The position numbers were made by a program, and so were the translations under genes. Source: Polytrichum commune (lineage: Eukaryota > Streptophyta > Polytrichopsida > Polytrichales > Polytrichaceae). From it: a stretch of 64,000 nucleotides of DNA. This document shows, piece after piece, positions 35,001-46,060 of the stretch. The notes below the pieces were generated by a model, which had not been told where the DNA came from, made no database searches, and saw only the letters and a program-made list of their open reading frames with translations. The stretch spans positions 50,434,440 through 50,498,439 of the forward strand of contig OX485807.1 in the NCBI GenBank assembly GCA_950295325.1, read 5' to 3'. Every line of letters starts with the position of its first letter. Positions within the stretch are counted from its first letter, which is position 1.

Positions 35001-37735
35001 AAATATGACCCAATATACTTATGTGTTGTATCTAAAGTGCAGTGTTCCAGTGGAGTGATTTGAGGTTTTAGTGCAATCCTACTTATATGGAATCCTACAT
35101 GTTACACCAGAGTCTAGTGTGATGGTAGGATTGGTCAAAATCCAACCCTACACCAATTTTTGGAGGAGGTTTACTTTCCATGAAGATGTAGATGAATAAG
35201 TTTTGAATTTCTAATTCTTGATGGACAAACGTAGTATTTCACACAAATAAAAACATAATTCATAGTGTCAAGAAACAAATAAACAAATAAACAAATAAAG
35301 ATTGGACCATGAAATTCATGTAGTACTACATAGTGGGTGATCTTAAGATTGCTTTAAAATCAATAAAATGTTCATAAGTTATTCCGTCGATAATGACATT
35401 TGTAGGTTGTACAATAAGTAAATTCACACATGTTAGCTTTGATCAAACTTATGGGTGTTGAAGTAGTTGTTAATTCACACACTTTTGGTTACTCACAAAC
35501 ACAAAAAGAGATTATGATGAAAGATAACAAATACATATTATTTGAACCAAATACATAATATGAATGTGAAATCATGGGTGTGCAATTGACTAAAATTGGA
35601 TTTTACATCAATTATGCATCAAGTGTTGCAAGGTGTTGGTTTAAATGATGTCTAAATTTGAAAATGAAGTTTATACTATCTTTAATTGTTGATTTTGTTG
35701 CATTCTTCCCATTGTACCGTACATATGCATACACGAATACAAATGATCCATATTCAAATACATAGTACATATATATGATAACCATTGTCAAATGTCATAT
35801 TATTTCCACATTATTTTTTTTAATGAGTTTCAATTTTGGCATATACAAAGGAAAAGCTCGCTTTAATATTGATAGGGATTGGATGAAACATACCATCTAG
35901 AGCACAAAATTAATAGTAGGGCTTTATCACACAAAACAAATCAAATGATTGATTGTTTTATTCCATTGTAGTGGTCAATGTGATGATAATCATGGACTAT
36001 TTCAAATTAAATATATTTTATGAAGTTTAAAGTGCATAAATAAAGCATGAAACATTCATCATTAGAAACTGAAACATACAAAGAGTAGAAGAAATCTTCG
36101 TCACCTTCAAGGTGTTGGTTGTTGGCTCAACCACTACAATATCTCATGAAAGAATGGTTAATGCTATTCGAATTGCAAAAGAAGAACACGGATAGAAAGA
36201 AAAGTAAAAACATGTTAGAGTGTGGTTTTGTCCCTTGCTTAAAGAAAACTCTTTTGTCTTTCGTGACAACATGTGCGTGACACATTTAGGTTTCTTGAAG
36301 CTGAACTACTTACTTGTTTTTAAGACTTGAACCTTTATAATAAGAAAATCCAAATCATATCAATCTATGAAATCTTGGATTTTAGTAGTTGTGTTATGAA
36401 TGTGTACAAATCAATATGTTTAATGTTCCATCACCATCAATAAATTCGCTTATATAAAATTTATTTAAATGAAAGCAATATCTTCATTAAATGGATTGTT
36501 CAATGTTTTTATTCTTTGAATGTTGTTTTCAATGCAACTAATATATGAATTGATGGGTTGTCTAAACTCAAATGTTAGTAGATTATATATAAAACATTTT
36601 TGGAGTTTGTGTTAAGATGACATCAACTTGTTTGTACATTATTCTAGTTGAAACATGAATGTGGAGGATTTCATACTATGACATTTGGATTTAACATATT
36701 GGTCTTCCTTCAATGCTTTTAGTTGTGATATAAAAATTAAGCCCAACTATAGAAATAATTGTTTGATAGTCACATAAACTTTATTTTATAGTAGTTCTAT
36801 GCCAAATTTCAATGTTCAAACCAAAAGAGTTCATATTGGAAACAAACTCTCCATTGACATGAATCTCTTAAAAGATTGATTCATTTTTCATTTGTAGATT
36901 TGTGTGGGATGCATTGGGCATGTTTAGCTATGGCCACCTCGACAATCATTTGGGTCAATATGTTATTAACTTTTGTGCCTTGGAAGGGCCCATGGATGGG
37001 TCCATGGTCTTGCAAGATTATTATTTGCAATAACGCAACAAGTAACATTTTGACCAAAATACATTCTAAAATTATGATATGTTTACAAATTCCATGAATT
37101 CTATTTAATATGTACAAGTAGTTAAACATCGTTATAATCTAAGGTCATTTTATATTCAACCTAGAGTACCAAATGAAGACCGGTGTAGGAATGTTGTTAA
37201 CAGTTCCATGAAATGTGACCTCAAGTAAGTCCATATATGTGGTGGATCTAAATATCATGCTGATTTCCTCTAAGGAAACATGTGAGGACTCTTGAAGTCA
37301 AAATGGAAATTGTGCTTGAATATTCACCCTACTAGCTCGATAATAAAAAAAAATTGGTTAAATTTGTCATAAGTCGACATGAAAAGTCAGGTTGTTATAT
37401 ACACATCTCATAGTATGACAATTGACTTTGAGTTCCATACTTGAATATTTGTATAGCTATAAATTATAGCGAGAAAATTATTGTGAATTGATGATAAATG
37501 AATTGGAGTATTCTAGATGAACAACATAAGTGCTTCATGTTTAGGTGATTGCATTACTTTTTATTTGTAGGATGAAATTTCATGTGTCCTACATCCACAT
37601 CTCGACATTGTATTTTGGGCTACAAGGCATGGTGTTATTGGGGCCTATGATTTCCAAAATGAGGTAGGAAATTGCTATCAAAATCATACATGTGGAATAC
37701 AAAAATATGCGTTGATAAATGATAACTTATAACAC
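32006..37735 (+). repeat. Left arm of inverted duplication, part 2 (TOPLESS-like segment)
   Basis: Homologous to the reverse complement of about 54890-49567, including introns (for example the GGAAGTAAACCTCC-type block near 35165 against 51775). Similarity ends just after GATAACTTAT near 37735. Confidence 0.85.
32264..37663 (+). pseudogene. TOPLESS-like WD40 gene fragment, left copy
   Basis: Exons with counterparts in the right copy: 32264-~32380 (EEKLPPRKHITKKLDLG...KICKLWD), 33449-33553 (DYFDQGDLLLLWGARSSYML), 33679-33837 (CLPNSKYCMDGTRVVEATST then IGIYDVF), 34035-34107, ~36898-37010 (VWDALGMFSYGHLD) and 37571-37663 (FWATRHGVIGAYDFQNE). Their order follows the C-terminal WD40 propeller of TOPLESS corepressors. 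Exon 34035-34107 carries a 10-bp internal duplication (TTTGCGGAAT repeated) relative to the right copy and shifts the frame. The donor after SWSCK/PWSCK is AT instead of GT. The last exons are absent because the arm ends at ~37735. No LisH/CTLH N-terminus is seen. A non-functional copy. Confidence 0.55.
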
Positions 37736-38279
37736 TATATTCGTTAAATTGAGACTTTTTGGGCATTTTGAGACATTCACATAAATAAGAACAAGGATAA
37801 ATGGAACACATATTGGAGAAAGTTGTAAGATGCGAACACTTTGAAGCAGGTGTTTAGACCAAGAACCCCATAAATAACTCATATTTGTGATGGTTTAGGG
37901 TGGGCAATCCAAATCTTAGACCACATTTAAGGGGAAACCTTAAAACATTCATATTATTGCACACAAAATATTAGAGCTTGTATGAATATGGTTTAGGTAG
38001 GGCAATCCAAACCATAGATCTTATTGAAGGGTTAATATGTTAACCAATATAATATTGCATACAAAATATTCCAAACTCATATTTGTGATGGTTTAGGTAG
38101 GGCAATCCAAACCTTAGACCATATGGAAGGGGAAATCATGTCTAACTTGTATTATTGCAAAAAAAAACCATACAAAGTGTGGCATGTAAAATGCATATCA
38201 TGCTAACACCACACATGCATTGGATAGTGCGACCCAAAATGTTCTTGCCTATGACCCAAAACCCTACGCCTACTATGGC
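37736..38279. other. Gap with a short degenerate tandem repeat
   Basis: A ~75-bp unit containing GTTTAGGTAGGGCAATCCAA and ACCATA...GGGGAAA recurs near 37895, 37985 and 38090. There is no coding exon. Confidence 0.55.
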
Positions 38280-39105
38280 CTATCTAGCCTCGGATACTAC
38301 CTCTTTTTCTTTTGCTTCATTTTCTTTTGCTTTTTTTTTCTTTTGCCTCTTTTTCTTTTGCCTCTTTTTCTTTTGCTGCAGCTTCTTTTGTTCGCATTGC
38401 TTCAACATTCCTGAAAATCTCCGCCCCGCGACTATAGCCATTCTTGGGGTGAACGCCATCAATAACACATTTTGTATTCCGTCGGCCGCCCGAATTATAC
38501 GACGAAGAATTCGAATACGATGAAGTGGACTGTCTTGCATTTCTGGTCATGGAGTAGAAACGCTCCAACTCGATGGACGCACTAGACCGCATAGGTTTAC
38601 GGGTGGGAGCAACCTGCAACGCGTCAACGCAAGAACACATGTGTTAGTTTAGGGAGGAAGACCCAAACGTGTCACACATTCATTTTTTAAGTGCAAAATG
38701 ATTGTAATGCGCGGATAACCATGTTTTTTTTGGGGGGGGGGGGGGGTTCACCTTGTCACCGGGGGCGTTCCCGTCGGAGTTGGCGAGGAGGGGCAAGGCA
38801 TCCCGCAAAGGAATAGGAAGGGTTCCACTCTTCGTAGGCCGAGCGTCCATCCGCAGCCGCCGTTGAGGTGTACTACTGCCGCCGGGCCGAGAGGGGGATG
38901 TCCGGACGCATTTGCGATTTATGCCTTTGAGCGGTGACGGGGACGCAGATCGCCGGAAGATTTGCTTGGGTGGGGGGCTATCGACGACGCCGGCGTCAAG
39001 AGGCTCCTTGGAGTAGTCGATGGTTGACGCGGCGTCGTAAACGGTCTCGTAGAAGAAGCTCCCCAAGTCTGACTCGCTGACGACGTCAATCGAGGGCTCC
39101 AAACG
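38280..39105 (-). CDS. Orphan exons: Ser/Pro-rich protein with KEKEA repeat tail
   Basis: One minus-strand exon begins after an acceptor (CTCCAG) at ~39105 with RLEPSIDVVSESDLGSFFYE and runs to a GTGAAC donor near 38751. A second begins after TTGCAG near 38614 with VAPTRKPMRSSASIELERF and ends in a Lys/Glu/Ala-rich low-complexity run encoded by a CTTTTTCTTTTGC-type microsatellite (38305-38390). I do not recognise the family, and no first exon is visible. The donor is preceded in the genome by an intron with 14 consecutive G. It may be the 3' part of a gene otherwise lost, or separate exons downstream of the FCP1-like gene, which has its own stop at 39249. Confidence 0.4.
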
Positions 39106-39248
39106 CTGGAGCCAAAATTGGAACAAAACAAAACCCAAGGAAAAGGGGGGAGATAGAGCGCGTGAAAATCAAGATACATATGAAGCGTAAATTACACAAA
39201 ATGGGTAGGCGCATATACACACACACACATACAAACACACGTACTGTC

Positions 39249-40061
39249 TCAAATGAGCTTGTTAAATTTCGCGTGAGATAACAACTCTCTGTACAAATGG
39301 TCTCGTGGATCCAAGTATCTCTCGCCTATGGGATTATTCCTAACAAAATTGTTTACGGGAAGTCCGCTTCCCCAGAGCGCCTGGAGGTATTTACTAAGGT
39401 CTAACAAAAATCGGTCCCGGACCTTCTCGACCGTCCACGTAGGGCACACTATGAAGTTGGCCGTCGGGTTCAACATGTTCTTTGCGGCGCTGTCGTCCAC
39501 CATGAGCGTGTTCTCGCGGGTGGGGCGGACGTCGTAGGGGACACCTATCAAGGACGGTCGCTGGTCCCAAAAAATGGGCTTCAAGACCTTGAGGTATTGG
39601 GGGGAAGCGGGGTTGTTTGGTTTTTTGACGACTTTGCCGTCCTGTGTGTACAATATTCTACAGGCTTCCTGTGCTAGGACCATGCAGGGGGGCTCGATGC
39701 CCTTGAAGATGAACTCCACGACCGCATTGGTGTTCTCGGCCGTCATGGAGCTCCACACGACCACCCACCATCGTTGTTGGGCGATCTGGAGGAAGGTCCG
39801 AAGCCACGGGCGGAGGTGAACTAGTTTGCTCTTTATGAACGTGGGCGGCCCGTCGTAATTAGCGTCCTCGGGCTTGCAAAAGGGCACCGTGGGGGTCCTA
39901 GGGCAATGAACGCATTGGACGAGGACCCCGTTCAGGTCTAACACCAGGAATCGTTTCTTCGGCAGCGGGGGCGGGGCGGGTAAAACCGGGGGCGCCGCCG
40001 CGCTGCCCTCTCCGCTCCTTGGGGAAGAGCGTCGGGGAGCCGCTACGCTATGCTCCGAGCC
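39249..40061 (-). CDS. FCP1/NIF-type HAD phosphatase-like protein (C-terminal exon)
   Basis: One long exon starts after the acceptor TATCCGCAG at 40062-40070 and ends at the TGA (39249). After a Pro-rich segment it has KKRFLVLDLNGVLVQ (first catalytic Asp; the second position of D-x-D is Asn), LRPWLRTFLQIAQQRWWVVVWSSM (motif II Ser) and TLMVDDSAAKNML (motif IV Asp pair). These are the landmarks of the NIF/FCP1 phosphatase domain (HAD superfamily), which in its founding members dephosphorylates the RNA polymerase II CTD. The D-L-N-G form is seen in a plant subgroup; whether it retains activity is unclear. Upstream exons are not identified between 40062 and 40522. It lies in a GC-rich island unlike the AT-rich surroundings. 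Confidence 0.7.
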   Translation of the reverse strand, partial: GSEHSVAAPRRSSPRSGEGSAAAPPVLPAPPPLPKKRFLVLDLNGVLVQCVHCPRTPTVPFCKPEDANYDGPPTFIKSKLVHLRPWLRTFLQIAQQRWWVVVWSSMTAENTNAVVEFIFKGIEPPCMVLAQEACRILYTQDGKVVKKPNNPASPQYLKVLKPIFWDQRPSLIGVPYDVRPTRENTLMVDDSAAKNMLNPTANFIVCPTWTVEKVRDRFLLDLSKYLQALWGSGLPVNNFVRNNPIGERYLDPRDHLYRELLSHAKFNKLI

Positions 40062-40521
40062 CTGCGGATACGAGCGAGAGAAAACGGGGGCGACTTATGT
40101 CATGCTATGTCCAAACGAAGCATTAAGGAAACGAGCGTTCTCGGTGCAAACACAAAAGCATTTGATTCATTTTGGAGGGGGTGCAACAAGGGATACAAGG
40201 GATACAAGAGCATACAAAATACATTCAAACACAATATACAAGTATATAGGAGTCAAAAATGGTGATTATATTATATACAATGCTCTATGTACATCTTGAT
40301 TGGGGGAGCCGCGTTGAACGATGCGTTCAAACTAGCCTACTTCTACATCTAGAAAAAATTGAAGAGACGGGCCGCCGTGATGAAGACTTCGTTGCAAAGC
40401 CGGGGGTAGGTGGACGAACGAATGGTCGCTGGGGGTGACGAAGGGCGCGAGTGCCGGGGGGGGGCCTAAGTTCGTCCTAGCTAGGGGACACGACCAAGGC
40501 AAGAAGTCAAAGACCTAGGAA
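40062..40521. other. Gap upstream of the FCP1-like exon
   Basis: No exon recognised. It should contain the upstream intron of the FCP1-like gene and the 3' region of the methyltransferase-like gene. Confidence 0.4.
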
Positions 40522-42190
40522 GTTTGGGTCGGCCGACCCAAACTGAGTGGGGTCAGTGCATTACCTCGCCTTGGTCGTGCCTTGACGACGTTGATGCCGG
40601 CATCGCGTGCGCTGCCCCACCTCTGTCACCGCCGCCTCCGACGACGCCGTCAGCCGCAACCTGCTCCTGCAAAGGCTGACTGTCAGGCCTTTGTCCCAAC
40701 CCAACCTCCGCATGCGCATCATGCATTGGTTCATCGACTGGGTTAGGAGTAGAGGTATCACCAGGCCCTTGCGGGCCTTCAACATCTAGCATAGGCTCGT
40801 CGACCGGGGTCTGATGGGGGACGGGGTTTGGGTCGGCCGACCCAAACCCTGCTGCTTGGCGAGGGTCGCTCTGCGACGCTGCAACGTCGGCACTGTTTGG
40901 GTCGGACGACCCAAACATGTGGGGGTCGTCCCGCTGGTGGTGTGGGGGCAAGAGGATGGGAGGCCGGAGCGGGGGGGGGGGGGGTGCCAACGAGCTGGAC
41001 GCTCCGGGGACGCGCCAAAGGTTTGGATCATCCACCTGCTGCACAGGCGCGTAAGGACGGGCGTGCGGCTGCAGCAAATCCGCGAAGCTGAAGGAATGCT
41101 CCAACGCCGGCCGCGGGCGGATATCCTGTGGAGGGAAGCCTGCGGGCAAGTGAGGGAATGAACTCGGGGGAGCCATCACCAATCCCTGCGCCAGCATGCC
41201 CTGGATCACTTGCGTGATGAGGTCCGCTTGGGACGGAGTTTGGGACATCGCCCTTTGCCGCTCCTGCTCCAACAGGAGAGCCCTCAACTCCGCGACTTCG
41301 TTGCGGACAGAGGGTTCCTCGGCGGCAGCCCTCTGCAGTCGCACACGCTGCTCCTCGTCTCGGAGCATTTTTGCGTTCGCCTCCTCCACGGTGAGGACCT
41401 CCGGTTTCACCCTCACATTCCCGGCGAACGCTCTGGGGGAGGCAGGATCAGACCTCAGCTTCTTGGCGAGTTCCATGTCGTCCTCATCCTCGGAGCTTAT
41501 TGCGATCGTCTCCTCCACCGCATAGTCCCCGTACAGCTTCTTCCCCTTCATCCTTCTACGCTCCCTGAAGGTGGCCGTCGCGTCCCTCGAGTACATATCC
41601 TTGGCGTCGTCCACCGTCAACGCGGGCACCAGCCTGCTCTGCGGCGTGGCAGGCCGCATGGCCTTCTTCCGCTGAGGGGCCTCGGATTCTTGAGTGAATC
41701 CTGTTGCCCCTTCCTCCACCTCCCCCTCCACTTTCTCTGCTTCCTCCTCCGCCTCCTCCTCGTCTTCCTCCCCCTCCTCCCCAACCCTGCCACCTGCTCC
41801 CATAGACGGATTGCCCGGATGCAACCCGATGAGCGGCTCTGGCAATTGAACGGGGGCCCGCATGGCGAATTCACCCGGGTTGATTCGCCTCGCAATATCC
41901 AAAGGATTCTCGCCCCCCTCGACGATCTCTTCGACGTAGGATCCGGGTATCCAGTCGAGGATGTCCATTCTCTTGGCCAGCGCCTTTTGGGTCCTGTAGA
42001 ATTGAACATCGGCATCCTCTACATAGGAGTAGATGTTCAACCCAGACATCTGCACAATCAAAATCAATACTATTAGTAACACCAAATGAACATATAATGG
42101 AAAATGACTTCCAAACAAAATAAGAATAGTTAGTTTGGGTCGCTCGACCCAAACTGTGCATGCCCCTAGTTTGGGTCGTTCGACCCAAAC
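40522..42190. repeat. Five dispersed 22-bp inverted repeats
   Basis: Copies at 40522-40543, 40826-40847, 40895-40916, 42133-42154 and 42169-42190. Each has arms GTTTGGGTCG and CGACCCAAAC around two variable bases (GC, GC, GA, CT, TT). One lies just past the stop codon, two inside the coding exon (encoding FGSADPN and FGSSDPN) and two in the intron of the methyltransferase-like gene. I saw no others in the window. The arms are invariant while the centre varies. Confidence 0.9.
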
Positions 42191-42523
42191 CGAACGTATA
42201 GGGACTTCTGGGTTTTCTGCTTACCATGGCTGCAAAAATCGGTTTGGACCCCCCGAAAACGTTGAAGATGCAGTCCCCTCTCTTCGTGAGGGTCCTCATC
42301 ATCCGCAGGTAGAACTCCATGCGCAGCTCATCCGCGGGGTAGTTGGCGTACTTCGCCTCGTCATATAACTCCTGCTGGTACCCAACCCTTCTTGGACTTG
42401 GAAGAGCTTTTCCATCCTGGCTATGGGATGGTTTGGCACCTTAAGCAGCTCAGCTTTGTACACGAAGTACAAACACAGCACGTTGACGATCTTCGTCTTC
42501 TTGTCTTTCAGCGTGCTGTACGC
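40553..42523 (-). pseudogene. DNA methyltransferase-like gene, 5'-truncated and frameshifted
   Basis: Exon a (42523-42225) encodes KIVNVLCLYFVYKAELLKVP, then after a 1-nt frame change near 42395, ELYDEAKYANYPADELRMEF and RGDCIFNVFGGSKPIFAAM. A GT-AG intron (42224-42050) follows, then exon b (42049-40553, TGA) with MSGLNIYSYVEDADVQFYRT. Joined, GDCIFNVFGGSK...YSYVEDAD fits the SAM-binding block of beta-class DNA methylases (GD-x-VLD-x-F-x-G-x-G...E-x-D), with the first Asp replaced by Asn. A long low-complexity tail follows: Glu-rich, then a coiled-coil-like EEANAKMLRDEEQRVRLQRA, then Pro-rich. The 5' end stops exactly where element A begins, and no further exon is visible beyond it. The frame change may be real or a sequencing error. 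The tail exon itself is a clean 498-codon frame. Confidence 0.55.
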
Positions 42524-42524
42524 C

Positions 42525-44331
42525 TGTGAGCCCAAAAGGGTGCCCACATTTAGTCTTAGACCCTTGAAACGTTAGTTGATGCACTTTGAAGTAGCATGTT
42601 ACTTCACAAAAATATAAAAAGAGTGAAATGTTAGTCTTAGAAGTACCATGTTGTAAGAGGCTAGGATGTGAGTTGTTATTGTGTTTTTACCTTCGGAAGG
42701 ATTTGAATGAATGAGGATAGGTAAGGAGAACTTGGATTGAGTAGTTAGTGAGTAGGCTAGTACAAATGGATGGAGACAACCAAAGTGACTCAAGAGGCAA
42801 GTGCATTCGAATTGGGATGAATGGAGGATCACATGGAGCGCACAAGTGGACCACCTCATCATGGCCACTTAATGGGGAAGGCCCAAGGAAGAATGCAAGG
42901 TGGAGGATAAGCAAATTCTCAAAGCACCAATCAAATCACGAGTTAAGCATCGTGGTTTGAATTAAGTGGTGAGCGACGATTTGGGAAAGTAAGGGGAGAA
43001 AGTTATGGCGGCGGAAAGCGAAGGAGGCTAAGTTTGGGTTGAAGCATCCCAAGTTTGGTAAAGTGTGGTAGGTAGAAAGCCAAGGCTAGTTAAATGTTCG
43101 AATTAGGATCCTTGTTGATCATTTGAGGGAGGAAGGCTTAGAAGATAGGATTGGCGCCTACTAAGTAGGAGGAAATCTCAAGGGCTTATCGTGAGCCTTG
43201 AGGGTGCTCACCCCCTCAAGCTTACTATATAATCCCTCATTCTTCCCTCACTCATCCTCTCTTTCTTTTGTGCTCCAAGGCACCCCACGAGTTATAAGTG
43301 TGGGTGTGGGAAGCCATATTGGAGCACATGTGTGTGCTTAGTTTTTAGTTTGAGAGCCAAGGCTTGTTAGCCTTGAAGAGGGCTTGACCTCTTGGTAGAA
43401 TTAGTGTTGACGTGAAGGATTTTAAAGTTAATTCATGATTCCAATTTGTGGTACTTTAAGTTCATGTTTTGAATACACGTGGTTGCAAGTTCCATGTTTA
43501 AGAGTTGAGCACTTGATGTTGTGATGAGTGCAAAAATATACTTGTGTGGATTAGTTAGTCTTAGTAAAGTTAGGAAATTCTCTCTCCCCCTCTCCTCTCT
43601 AGGATTTTAGGATTTTAGGATTAGAGAAGAATTGTGTGATTAGAAAGGGGTTGTTAGTAGAATTAGGGAAATTAGGTAGGAAGATTAGTTAAGGGCTTGA
43701 ATAATTAGTGAGGTAGTTGGGGATTACAACTACAAAGTTGTGGGTTCATGAAGGAGCTGGGTTTATGAAGGAGCTGGGTTTGTTTAGTTAGAAAGTAAAG
43801 AGCTGGGTTTATGAAGGAGCTGGGTTTGTTTAGTTAGAAGCTAAGGAGCTGGGTTCATAAAGGAGCTGGGTTTATGAAGGAGCTGGGTTTGTTTAGTTAG
43901 AAAGTAAAGAGCTGGGTTTATGAAGGACCTGGGTTTGTTTAGTTAGAAGCTAAGGAGCTGGGTTCATGAAGGAGCTGGGTTTATGAAGGAGCTGGGTTTG
44001 TTTAGTTAGAAGCTAAGAAGCTGGGTTTATGAAGGAGCTGGGTTTGTTTAGTTAGAAGCTAAGAAGCTGGGTGGACGTTAGAAGCAAACAAAGACAAAAT
44101 AGCACCCGAGCATAAGGAGGTTAAATAGTTAATTTGTGCATTCTCCACATACGTATTGAAATCGTACATTGAGTTGTTAAAAGTGAAATTCCAGTTAAAT
44201 CCAAGACCACTTGAAGGGTGAACCTTGCACTATGGACTCATCCAAGTCCAAATCCAATACCGCGGAGGAATGTGAGCCCAAACCCACTACTCGGACTACG
44301 GACGCTTAAGGGTGGGGGGTTTGGCCTCACA
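42525..44331 (+). mobile_element. LTR-like element A (TGTGAG...CTCACA), 1.8 kb
   Basis: It begins TGTGAGCCCAAAAGGG and ends GGTTTGGCCTCACA, the same termini and terminal 12-bp inverted repeat as element C. Internal landmarks shared with B and C: CACAAAAATATAAAAAGAGTG near the start, CTATATAAT (TATA box candidate, 43225-43233) and CACCCCACGAGTTATAAGTG. There is no coding capacity, so it is best read as a solo LTR. Its flanks (ACGCC and GATCT) do not match, so no target duplication is visible. Together with the missing 5' half of the adjacent gene this suggests a rearrangement at its right end. Confidence 0.7.
43741..44075 (+). repeat. GAGCTGGGTTT minisatellite in element A
   Basis: Alternating short units of AAGGAGCTGGGTTTATG and AGCTGGGTTTGTTTAGTTAG are repeated about a dozen times. 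It sits at the place equivalent to the GTTTAGCTGGGTTTAGACTG array of element C. Confidence 0.85.
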
Positions 44332-44563
44332 GATCTTCAAATAGAAATTTCATTTTTTATTAGTTAATCAAATACTCTCTTGAATTCTAAACAAAAATGG
44401 AGACATTCAGAAGTTATTGCTCAATTTATGTTGTATAAATGTTTATAAGCCTGGCCATAAATGTATAAAATTCACCATCATTTGTGCTTTGGTAACTAAG
44501 TAACGTGGCACGGAACCTAGTGGCGAGGCTTGGCGATTGGGAATGAATTATTAGTGAGGTTCA

Positions 44564-46060
44564 GGGCCCGTTTACACTATGGACCATGAAGTCGGACTAG
44601 GATGCAATAAGAGCGTTTGATTGGTTGTTGAACTCGTCCTGGGACCACTTCGGTTTACACCAAGGAAAAAATGGCAGAGGGACCATGAAGGTCGAGGACC
44701 CCAAAATACAATTTTCAAGGCCTAATAAATGCATTGACATGGTCCAATGGGTTTGTGGTGAGAGAGGTGGTCTATTAGGAAAATTCAAGGCCCATGGAAG
44801 AGAAATGTTGTTGATATTTTTTTTTTAATGAATTTTTTTTGGGGCTTAAATATACAAATCTTCCACTAGGCAAGGCTCAAAGTCACACTTTTTAACATCT
44901 ATATAATGTAATGAATCTTGAGAAGCAAGTCCACCCTCTATGTGCCTAGGTCATATCATAGCCCATGAGACATACCATCTCTTCCATAACTGATGAGATA
45001 TACCACATCTTTCATGCCCTACCCCTTAAACTTGCTCCAACATGTTTCATCAAACAATGTGGGACATCTAGAACTCAAAAATTTGAGTGCATATTTATTT
45101 TTTTGGTCTACCAACTTAAATGTTTGTGATTTGGGGGCTTGTAATATACCGTTGGAAAGGTCTTGAAAATACCTTTGCAAGGGTATATTGAACACCCCAA
45201 AAAGTTTTAACATTACAGTTGCAAAATGAAAAAGAAAATTATGTAGTCGTTTAGCGACTGTAGATTAGGGTGGTCAAAAGAATTGCAATAGGAAAACAAT
45301 TATGGTTTTTTTTTCATGTTTTCTACTACACTAAATAGGATATTTAGTGTTTGATACATTAAATAAAAACACATGCAGTAAATATCAATAACCCTATGAA
45401 AGTAAGTAACTTTATATGTAAACTCAAACACTAAATATGAACTATGGTAGTATGTGGAAGTTACATGTTTTAGTTTAGTGTTAGTAAGGATATGAAAATA
45501 AATAAACAACGATAAGAGGAGAATTCCAACATATCTTCTAGCAAATCTTCTAAGACTAGTCATGAAAGAATTGAATATTAGTGTTGAGCAAGGTACGGTG
45601 GTAACAACATTAAATATAATCAAACAATTAATATCCTATTTAGTGTAGTGAAAACACAAGGTACATATCACATGTAAATTACATGGAACATGTACAAATT
45701 AAATCACTCATTTTTTGAATTTTTTTTGTTGTAAAAGTTGTCGTGAGAAGAGTTGCAAGCCACATCTTCAACACATTTAACGAAAAGTGAAGACAAGTGA
45801 AGCCCAAGAGAATGGTCAAACTTGAATTTTTTCAGAACTACCCTTTTTGAGCATGTATTAAAAAAAAATCAGCACATTCACTTTTTGGTGCATGGTCATT
45901 CTTCTTGGTTCACATTTGGTTTATGCCTAGTGAGGGGCGCAAGGCGTTTAAAACTAAATTTTTAAGAAGTTGGACCATGGAAGTTGGACCATGAACTCAA
46001 ACCATTGAAAAATGCCCTTTTCCATGGTCCGACTTCATGGTCCATAGTGTAAACTGGCCC
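44564..46060. mobile_element. PIF/Harbinger-like non-autonomous element, 1.5 kb
   Basis: Terminal inverted repeats of about 33 bp: left GGGCCCGTTTACACTATGG then ACCATGAAGTCGGAC; right GTCCGACTTCATGGTCC then ATAGTGTAAACTGGCCC. They are flanked by TCA on both sides (44561-44563 and 46061-46063). GGG...CCC termini with a 3-bp duplication are typical of PIF/Harbinger/Tourist elements, whose usual target is TWA. There is no transposase ORF. An element at 63123-63702 has the same ends. Confidence 0.75.

Noticed and set aside
38725-38750. Run of T followed by 14 G as a regulatory G-rich element
   Set aside because: A simple homopolymer run in an intron, error-prone in sequencing; nothing else supports a function.
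40786-42076. + strand ORFs over the GC-rich exon (up to 288 codons)
   Set aside because: GC-rich antisense frames; splice sites and SAM-binding motif support the minus strand.
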